In this document: piece by piece, positions 58,535 to 64,000 of the stretch
Position numbering within the stretch: the stretch's first letter is position 1
How the letters are laid out: each line of letters opens with the position of its first letter
Assembly: GCF_014649995.1 (NCBI RefSeq)
Contig: NZ_BMUC01000004.1
Coordinates: forward strand, 314,425-378,424
Direction: 5' to 3'
Source of the DNA: Streptomyces griseoflavus
GTDB lineage: Bacteria; Actinomycetota; Actinomycetes; Streptomycetales; Streptomycetaceae
DNA: 64,000 nt
Translations under genes and position numbers: made by a program
Notes under the pieces: generated by a model
What the model was told of the DNA's origin: nothing
The model's database searches: none
What the model saw: the letters and a program-made list of their open reading frames with translations, nothing else

Positions 58535-59323
58535 TCACCCGTGCGGTTTGCGCAACTCGAACAGGTGACGGCTGCTGTGGGCCACGAACGGGCCTTCCGC
58601 CACGATCCGTTCGTGCAGGGCGCGCAGCCGGGGCAGATGGGCCTCGACGGTGAAGCCCGGCACCATCCAGATCACCTTGCGCAGGAAGTGCACGACGGCG
58701 GCGATGTCGTGGAACTCCATGCGCAGCCGCTCGGCCCGCACGTCGACGGTCTCGAGTCCGGCGGCCTCGGCCGCGTGCCGCTCGCGGTCCGGATGCCGGG
58801 CCTCCCGCTGCTCCCGGGGCTGCGGTCCCAGGAAGAATTCGACCACCTCGTAGCCGCTGGCCGGCCCGACGTGCTGGGCGAAGTACGTGCCGCCGGGGCG
58901 CAGCACCCGCGCGATCTCGCTCCAGTGGGCGGTGACGGGGTGCCTGCTGACGACCAGGTCGAAGGCCTCGTCGGCGAACGGCAGGGGCGCGTCCCCGGGC
59001 GAGGCGACGACGGCGACACCGCGGGGCGCGAGCAGCGCCGTGGCCCTGGCGGCGTTGGGCGGCCAGCCCTCGGTGGCGACGGTGGGCGCCGGGCGCCGGG
59101 CGGCACGGGCCAGGGCGAAGTCCAGCACCTCGCCTCCGCCGGTCTGGACGTCGAGCGCCGAAGCGGCCTCGCCCAGCCGTCCCGCCAGGGCGGTGGCGTA
59201 CCCCCAGGGGGGCCGGGCCTCGGTGGCCCGCCCCTCGAACCAGGAGAAGTCCCATCCCTCGGTGGGCACGGCGGCGCCTTCGGCGACGAGTTCCGCGAAC
59301 GTGCGCGTCTGCTGGTCGGACAT
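58535..59323 (-). CDS. Class I SAM-dependent methyltransferase
   Basis: 262 residues. The SAM-binding region is ALDVQTGGGEVLDFALARA (motif I) with PFADEAFDLVVSRHPV as motif IV/post-motif; LRPGGTYFAQHVGP follows as usual. The C-terminal region (ERLRMEFHDIAAVVHFLRKV) resembles methyltransferases related to rRNA or small-molecule modification, but the substrate is unknown. ATG 59323. Confidence 0.87.
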   Translation of the reverse strand: MSDQQTRTFAELVAEGAAVPTEGWDFSWFEGRATEARPPWGYATALAGRLGEAASALDVQTGGGEVLDFALARAARRPAPTVATEGWPPNAARATALLAPRGVAVVASPGDAPLPFADEAFDLVVSRHPVTAHWSEIARVLRPGGTYFAQHVGPASGYEVVEFFLGPQPREQREARHPDRERHAAEAAGLETVDVRAERLRMEFHDIAAVVHFLRKVIWMVPGFTVEAHLPRLRALHERIVAEGPFVAHSSRHLFELRKPHG

Positions 59324-59395
59324 GAGCCGACGATGCACCAGGGCGCCCCGCACTGTCGCCCGTTTATTCCGTCCGGCCGTCCGTCTTTACCGCCC

Positions 59396-60271
59396 CTACG
59401 GCACCAGGGGGCGGACCTCGCGCGCGACGAAGCGGACGAAGCCCTCGGGGTCGGGCTCGTCGGCGGTCGGCTGGAGGATCACCGAGTCGGCACCGGCCTC
59501 GGCCAGCCGCCGGACCGCCGCGGCGACGGCGGGCGCGTCCCCGGCCGCCCCGAGGTCCGCTTCCGGAGCGGCCCCCTCGGCGGCCAGTTCGGCCCGCAGC
59601 CGTTCACGGGCGCCGCTTCCGGTGGCGGCGAGCAGGTAGACGACCACCTTGTGGGCGCCACCGGTCCGCCCCGCGGCGGTCCGTCCCTCCTCGATCAGCC
59701 GGCGCGCGCGGCGCACACCGTCGGGGGTGGTGCCGGCGGTGAGGACGGTCCCGTCGGCGGCCTCCCCGGTGAGCCGCACGGTACGGGGGCCGACGGCACC
59801 GGCCAGCACCTCGACCGGTCCGTCCGGCGGCCAGTCGAGGGCGACGTCGTGGAGCCGCACGTACCGCCCCTCGGTCGTCACCCGTTCCCCGCCCAGCAGG
59901 GCGCGCAGCGCGACCAGGTACTCCCGCAGCAGGGTCACCGGCGATGCGGCCCGCGCACCGACCTGGCCCATCCAGTCCTGCACCCCGTGTCCGACCCCGA
60001 GGATCGCGCGTCCGGGGAACATCCGGTGCAGGCTCGCGGCCTCCATGGCGGTGACGGCCACGTTGCGCAGTGGCACGGGGAGCAGTCCGATCCCGACCCG
60101 TACCCGTTCGGTCCAGGCGAGCGCGGCGGCTCCGGTGGAGATGCCGCCCTCCAGGAAGCAGTCCTCCCACAGCCAGAGTTCCTCGAGTCCGCTGTCGTCC
60201 GCGGTCCGCGCGACGGAGCGGAGCCGCTCAGGGGCGAGTTGGGGACGGAAGACAGCGCCGAGTGTCGTCAT
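59396..60271 (-). CDS. LLM-class flavin or F420-dependent oxidoreductase
   Basis: 291 residues of the luciferase-like monooxygenase TIM barrel. AVFRPQLAPERLRSVARTAD, ELWLWEDCFLEGG, VRVGIGLLPVPLRNVAVTAM, FPGRAILGVGHGVQDWMGQVG and EVLAGAVGPRTVRLTGEAAD are family blocks. In actinobacteria many use F420. Substrate unknown. GGAAGGAGG directly before the ATG. Confidence 0.88.
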   Translation of the reverse strand: MTTLGAVFRPQLAPERLRSVARTADDSGLEELWLWEDCFLEGGISTGAAALAWTERVRVGIGLLPVPLRNVAVTAMEAASLHRMFPGRAILGVGHGVQDWMGQVGARAASPVTLLREYLVALRALLGGERVTTEGRYVRLHDVALDWPPDGPVEVLAGAVGPRTVRLTGEAADGTVLTAGTTPDGVRRARRLIEEGRTAAGRTGGAHKVVVYLLAATGSGARERLRAELAAEGAAPEADLGAAGDAPAVAAAVRRLAEAGADSVILQPTADEPDPEGFVRFVAREVRPLVP

Positions 60272-60304
60272 GGCCTCCTTCCTACCCGTCCCGCCCGTCG
60301 GCCG

Positions 60305-60799
60305 TCACACGGTTTCGAGGGGGTGGTCGGTGACCAGTGCGGTGAGGGTCAGGGGGGCGTCGCCGTCGGAGTGGTTGAGGGAGACGGCGGCCCAGCGGGG
60401 GGCCGGGCCGGGCAGCGGGCCCCAGAGGGCCAGGTCGCCGTTGCAGTCCTTGGCGAGGAGGGTGCGGAAGGGCTCCGCGCCGGGAGGGCGGGCCTCCGGG
60501 CCGAGCAGGGGCAGGGTCCGGTGCGGGCCCCAGCGGGTGTCCAGTTCCGTGACCAGCGCGGTCAGGTTGGCCTCCGCCGCCGTCTCGGCGTCGGTCCAGG
60601 CACGCTCGTACACGCCGGTGAGGGGTTCGCTCTCCCACAGGGGGAACAGCAGGAACCCCTCGCCCCTGGTCGCCGTCCACTCCCCGGTGACCGGCTCCCC
60701 CTCGTCGGCCGTGGGGCCGGGGAGGGGGGCGGTGAGGGCGGACTCGATGGCGGACACCGCCCGCCGGGTGTCGTAGGGCTCGCCGGCGCGGGCTGTCAC
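60305..60799 (-). CDS. Unknown protein coupled to Imm52-like gene
   Basis: 164 residues; GTG 60799 overlaps the stop of the Imm52-like gene as GTGA. No signal peptide or helix of membrane type. Sequence such as GEGFLLFPLWESEPLTGVY and AVSLNHSDGDAPLTLTALV suggests a beta-rich cytoplasmic protein. Not recognised. As the last gene of the toxin operon it may be a second immunity protein or accessory factor. Confidence 0.65.
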   Translation of the reverse strand: MTARAGEPYDTRRAVSAIESALTAPLPGPTADEGEPVTGEWTATRGEGFLLFPLWESEPLTGVYERAWTDAETAAEANLTALVTELDTRWGPHRTLPLLGPEARPPGAEPFRTLLAKDCNGDLALWGPLPGPAPRWAAVSLNHSDGDAPLTLTALVTDHPLETV

Positions 60800-61515
60800 A
60801 GGGCGGGCCGGTTCATCGGGCGGGGCAGCGGCTCCAGCGCGCCGCTCTTCCGGAGCGTCTCGTACGCCGCGACGACGGCCGGGGTGTGCCCGGGCGGGGC
60901 GACGGTCAGGAGGAGCCCGCCGGTGGGGAGTTCGGCACGTTCGGCGCTCAGGTCGGCGGGGACGCGGGCGGCGCGGCCCGGGGACAGGTAGCCGACCCAG
61001 CCGACCGACGGCGTCCCGACCCTGAAGCCGGCCTCCTGCTTCAGGGCGGCGGTGACGGTGCGGTCGCCGACGTCCCCGTAGTCGGGGTCCCACGCCTCCG
61101 CCACGGCGGTGAGGAGCGCGGCGTCGGGAGGGCTCGCCCCGTCGGGGGAGGTGATCGTGGCGACGAGCGACTGGAGGAGGCTGTCCGGTGTGCCGCCGGC
61201 GAGACCGGCGATCTCGACCTTCCAGCCGGGGGCGGGGGCGTCGGCGAGCAGCCGCAGCGAGGTGCCGTTCGCCGCCGCCCAGGGGTCGGCCTCCCTGGCC
61301 GTGCTCAGCGCTCCGAGCAGCGCGGCCTCGTCCGGCCCGACCGTCCCGGCGGGCCCGGACGCCGGCGCGGTACGCCACCGCGCCCCGGCCGGGCCGCCCG
61401 CCACCGCGTCGGGGAGCAGCGCGGCGAACCGCTCCAGCGTCGTGCTCCACCGTGCGGCGAGCCGCTCCGCCGACTCCTGACGGGGGCCCCAGAAGCCCCG
61501 CACCACGCGTCGCAT
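60796..61515 (-). CDS. Imm52-like immunity protein
   Basis: 239 residues. The N-terminal block RGFWGPRQESAERLAARW, followed by TTLERFAALLP, resembles the Imm52 family, predicted immunity proteins of polymorphic toxin systems that occur next to REase-fold toxins. The rest is beta-rich and Pro/Gly-rich, without signal peptide. It begins 97 bases downstream of the toxin gene and has GAGAGGGAC six bases before the ATG. Neutralising the adjacent nuclease is the inferred role. Confidence 0.7.
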   Translation of the reverse strand: MRRVVRGFWGPRQESAERLAARWSTTLERFAALLPDAVAGGPAGARWRTAPASGPAGTVGPDEAALLGALSTAREADPWAAANGTSLRLLADAPAPGWKVEIAGLAGGTPDSLLQSLVATITSPDGASPPDAALLTAVAEAWDPDYGDVGDRTVTAALKQEAGFRVGTPSVGWVGYLSPGRAARVPADLSAERAELPTGGLLLTVAPPGHTPAVVAAYETLRKSGALEPLPRPMNRPAL

Positions 61516-61611
61516 GTCCCGTCCCTCTCCTGTCGCCCCTCGGCCACGTCCGCTGCCGCGACCCACCTTAGGACGCGACGCGGACCGCCGCCCGGCGCAT
61601 CTGGCGTCCCG

Positions 61612-63963
61612 TCAGTCGAACGCCTCCGGCTTCCTCCCGCCGGCGATGTCGGCGGGCCGGGTGTGGACGACCTCGATGTCCAGGCCGGCGTTCTCGAAGG
61701 CTTCCCGGGCCGCGTCGGCGACCTCCTTGTTGGAGAAGTGCCACTCGATGCCCTTGCCGTTCGCCGCGCTCACCTGCCGGCGCGCCTCGGTCAGCAGCCG
61801 TTCGCTGCCGGAGGGGGTGAGTTCGGTGCGGTCGGAGGACAGGAAGCTGTCGTAGCCGTTCTTGGCCTCCAGGAAGGTCTGGCGGGAGGAGTCCCAGCCG
61901 TCGAACTCGACGTCCGGCACGTCGGGGTCCGGGTGCGGGACGACGTACTCGTAGCCGCGCTGGGTGCCGGTGACCTGCTCCTGGTAGCGCAGCCACGACT
62001 CGTTGGGCCAGGTGGGAGCGGGGTTGCGGTCGCGGCTCGCCCAGAAGCCGTCGCCGCCGTCCGCGTCGCCGTAGGTGCGGCTGCTCAGGTCGCCGGCCCA
62101 GTCCGGCGGGTTGTAGTTGCGGGGGTCCCTGGCGTCGCCGTGCACGGGGTCGGGGTACTGCTTCTTCCTCGTCTGCGCCTCCTGCGCGCGGGCCGGTTCC
62201 TCGGCTCGCTTGCGTTCCAGGTAGGCCTGGCGTTCCGCGGCGCGGGCCTCCTCCGCCTGCTGCTTGGCCTCCTCGTCGCAGGTGCCCTCCGCCAGGAGGA
62301 CGTACGGCCGCTTGGCGAGGGGACCGGCGGCGAGCACGGTGGTGCCGGCGCCGGGACCACCGTCCAGACCGGGGTGCGGGCCGCCGCCGTACGGAGTCCT
62401 CGGGGCGGGCGCGGCGATGGTGCAGCCGGTGCGGCGGGCCGTGTCCTCCGCCTCGTCGGCCGCGTCGTCGGCGCGGCGGGCGGCGTCCTCCAGCGCGTCG
62501 AGGTCGCCCGCCTCGGCCGCCCGCCGGGCGTCCTGGGCGGCCTCGGTGGCGTCGTCGACGACCCGGCTCAGCCGGCCGAGCGAGCCGATCTTCTCGGCGA
62601 TCTTGGCTTCGCCGTAGCCGGGGATGAAGAGGGAGCCGACGTTCCAGATGACGGTGGTGACGGCGCGGGTCTCGTTGCCGTTGTCCCACTGCTCGACGAC
62701 GTCGTCGCCGATGAAGGAGTCGAAGAGGACGGTTCCGCCGGTGCCGAGGGAGGCTCCGCCCCAGTCCCAGATCGCGCCGAAGTAGTCGCCGTCGTCCCAC
62801 TTCCGGCGGGCGTCGGCCGTGTCGTCCCACCACTCGTCGCCCAGGGAACTGCCGTAGTCCATCAGGCCGTTCCAGGTGTCGACGGGGCTGGTCACCACGT
62901 CCCAGATCCCGGTCAGGTCACCCCAGATGCCGTCGACGAACAGACCCGTGCCGACCTGCCCCAGCTGGTCCCCGGCGCAACCGAAGAACGCGCCGAAACC
63001 GGAGAAGCAGCCCTCGTCGCCCTCGCCCGCGTCCTCGTCGCCGGCGGTCGGGTCCTCGTACGGCGGCTCGTCGATCTCGTCGGCGGCGGCCACCGGGTCC
63101 ACGACGGAGGGGTCGCCGGGCGGGGCGCCGGGGGTGTCGCCGGGGCCGGGGGCGGTGCGGCCGGGGTCGTCCGCGCCGCCGCCGGTGGTGCCGCCCGTAC
63201 CGCCGGTGGTACCGCCCGTACCGCCCGTCGTGTCGCCCGGGCCGCCGGTCGTGCCGCCCGTACCGCCTGTCGTGCCGCCGGTGCCGCCCGTCGTCTCCCC
63301 CGGGCCGCCGGTCGTGTCGCCGGTGCCGCCCGTCGTGTTTCCCGCGCCGTCCTCGGCGGTGACCCGGCCGTCGTCGTCGACCCCGGCGCCGGGCGCGGGG
63401 CAGGCCGCTCCGGTGACCCGGCACACCTGCGCCTGAACCTCGGTGAGGATCTGCCCGCCCAGTCCGGTGACGACGAGGGCGGCGATGATCGCCGCCACGA
63501 CGGCGATCAGGCCGGCGTACTCCACGGCCGTCTGGCCGTCGTCCCGGCGCCAGCGGATCATCCGGGGCAGGGAGAAGGCGCGGCGCTCACGCCGGTCGGG
63601 CTCGGCGAGCCGGTACCAGTCACGGCTGTCGCGGCGGGTGAGGAGGAACAGGACCAGGAGGGGCAGGAGCAGCTGGATCAGCCCGCGGGCCGACCCGTCG
63701 GCGATGGTGGACATCGCGCCCAGCACCAGCCACGCCTGGACGACGACCAGACCGGCCCAGACCGCGGCTCCGCCCCGCCAGGTGCGCCGGGCCAGCCACC
63801 AGCCGAGCACACCGGGAGCGGCGGCGTAGGCGACCTGCGCGAGCAGCGCGCCGTCCACCGCGTCGACGGACGCGGCGGTGAGCAGCAGGCCCGCACCACC
63901 GAGCACGGTGAACGCGAACAGCGCGTGCACGAGCAGCAGCGCATTGGACAGGGGCCGGGGCAT
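61612..63963 (-). CDS. Polymorphic toxin: membrane/Flp-pilin N-terminus with REase-fold (Tox-REase-5-like) C-terminus
   Basis: 783 residues. Four transmembrane helices at 7-31, 36-57, 63-85 and 93-109, then a basic stretch and a Flp-type prepilin motif: Gly143 followed by QTAVEYAGLIAVVAA, with Glu at +5 and Tyr at +6 and a hydrophobic helix to about 170. A Gly/Thr-rich linker (about 205-275) leads to a central region (300-470) of Trp/Asp-rich helices and a charged coiled coil (480-520, 570-620). The last 100 residues hold DVEFDGW (Asp688) and FLEAK (Glu699, Lys701), the D-ExK core of REase-fold nucleases, like Tox-REase-5. ATG 63963 chosen; an in-frame GTG at 63993 and an open frame to the window edge leave the start uncertain. 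Confidence 0.78.
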   Translation of the reverse strand: MPRPLSNALLLVHALFAFTVLGGAGLLLTAASVDAVDGALLAQVAYAAAPGVLGWWLARRTWRGGAAVWAGLVVVQAWLVLGAMSTIADGSARGLIQLLLPLLVLFLLTRRDSRDWYRLAEPDRRERRAFSLPRMIRWRRDDGQTAVEYAGLIAVVAAIIAALVVTGLGGQILTEVQAQVCRVTGAACPAPGAGVDDDGRVTAEDGAGNTTGGTGDTTGGPGETTGGTGGTTGGTGGTTGGPGDTTGGTGGTTGGTGGTTGGGADDPGRTAPGPGDTPGAPPGDPSVVDPVAAADEIDEPPYEDPTAGDEDAGEGDEGCFSGFGAFFGCAGDQLGQVGTGLFVDGIWGDLTGIWDVVTSPVDTWNGLMDYGSSLGDEWWDDTADARRKWDDGDYFGAIWDWGGASLGTGGTVLFDSFIGDDVVEQWDNGNETRAVTTVIWNVGSLFIPGYGEAKIAEKIGSLGRLSRVVDDATEAAQDARRAAEAGDLDALEDAARRADDAADEAEDTARRTGCTIAAPAPRTPYGGGPHPGLDGGPGAGTTVLAAGPLAKRPYVLLAEGTCDEEAKQQAEEARAAERQAYLERKRAEEPARAQEAQTRKKQYPDPVHGDARDPRNYNPPDWAGDLSSRTYGDADGGDGFWASRDRNPAPTWPNESWLRYQEQVTGTQRGYEYVVPHPDPDVPDVEFDGWDSSRQTFLEAKNGYDSFLSSDRTELTPSGSERLLTEARRQVSAANGKGIEWHFSNKEVADAAREAFENAGLDIEVVHTRPADIAGGRKPEAFD
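63170..63345 (-). repeat. GGT-rich linker repeats in toxin gene
   Basis: Codons for GGTGGTTGGTGG-type repeats alternate in 9-, 12- and 24-base units between 63170 and 63345. The region encodes a flexible Gly/Thr linker and is likely variable in length between strains. Confidence 0.8.
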
Positions 63964-64000
63964 GTCCCGCCGCCCGCCCCCGTGCGCCGGCACGGCTGCC

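Overview
The window looks like Streptomyces chromosome. GC is very high, GTG starts are frequent, genes are closely packed, and it carries a WhiB-family regulator, several SpoIIE-type PP2C phosphatases and anti-sigma ATPases. The gene order in the middle (ychF, ppgK, ispH/xseAB, glpX, whiB-like, two fumarases, PBP, oxyR-ahpCD) agrees with what I remember of the S. coelicolor core chromosome. No tRNA, rRNA, CRISPR array, insertion sequence or phage gene was found. About 52 protein genes can be supported.

Layout. 1-1.2 kb: 3' end of a gene for a protein built of 38-residue repeats. 1.3-13 kb: mixed genes, including a GH18-like membrane-anchored protein, a GNAT, a PAS/GAF/PP2C/ATPase phosphatase, an anti-sigma ATPase, a NUDIX hydrolase, a GntR regulator, a DUF4190/septum-formation protein, a secreted subtilisin with a P domain and a winged-helix regulator. 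13-16.5 kb: a secreted M23 peptidase and a translationally coupled pair of related anchored proteins. 16.7-23.9 kb: a stress-signalling island in which MarR + PP2C units flank an RsbR-like STAS protein, an RsbT-like kinase and a GAF-PP2C phosphatase. The rsbS slot holds only a 48-codon frame, and a 25-bp palindrome lies ahead of the RsbR-like gene.

24.3-38.9 kb is housekeeping: YchF, polyphosphate glucokinase, IspH, exonuclease VII, a RutE-type reductase, GlpX, a WhiB protein, class I and class II fumarases and a secreted M28 aminopeptidase. 39-44.5 kb: DUF402, another multidomain phosphatase and a class A PBP. 44.6-49.6 kb: an SPFH + ribbon-helix-helix pair behind a 14-bp palindrome, then an overlapping PadR-ABC-FtsX-permease operon. 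49.6-53.6 kb: oxyR facing ahpC-ahpD, then an AI-2E-type permease. 53.7-58 kb: an SLT-like wall hydrolase with a long leader, PhoH, a cis-prenyltransferase and a small membrane protein.

58.5-64 kb ends with a methyltransferase, an LLM oxidoreductase and what appears to be a polymorphic toxin locus. A 783-residue protein has four membrane segments, a Flp-type prepilin motif, a Gly/Thr linker and a C-terminal REase-fold domain resembling Tox-REase-5. It is followed by an Imm52-like immunity gene and a GTGA-coupled gene of unknown role. This locus and the RsbS-less stressosome-like island are the most interesting parts of the window.
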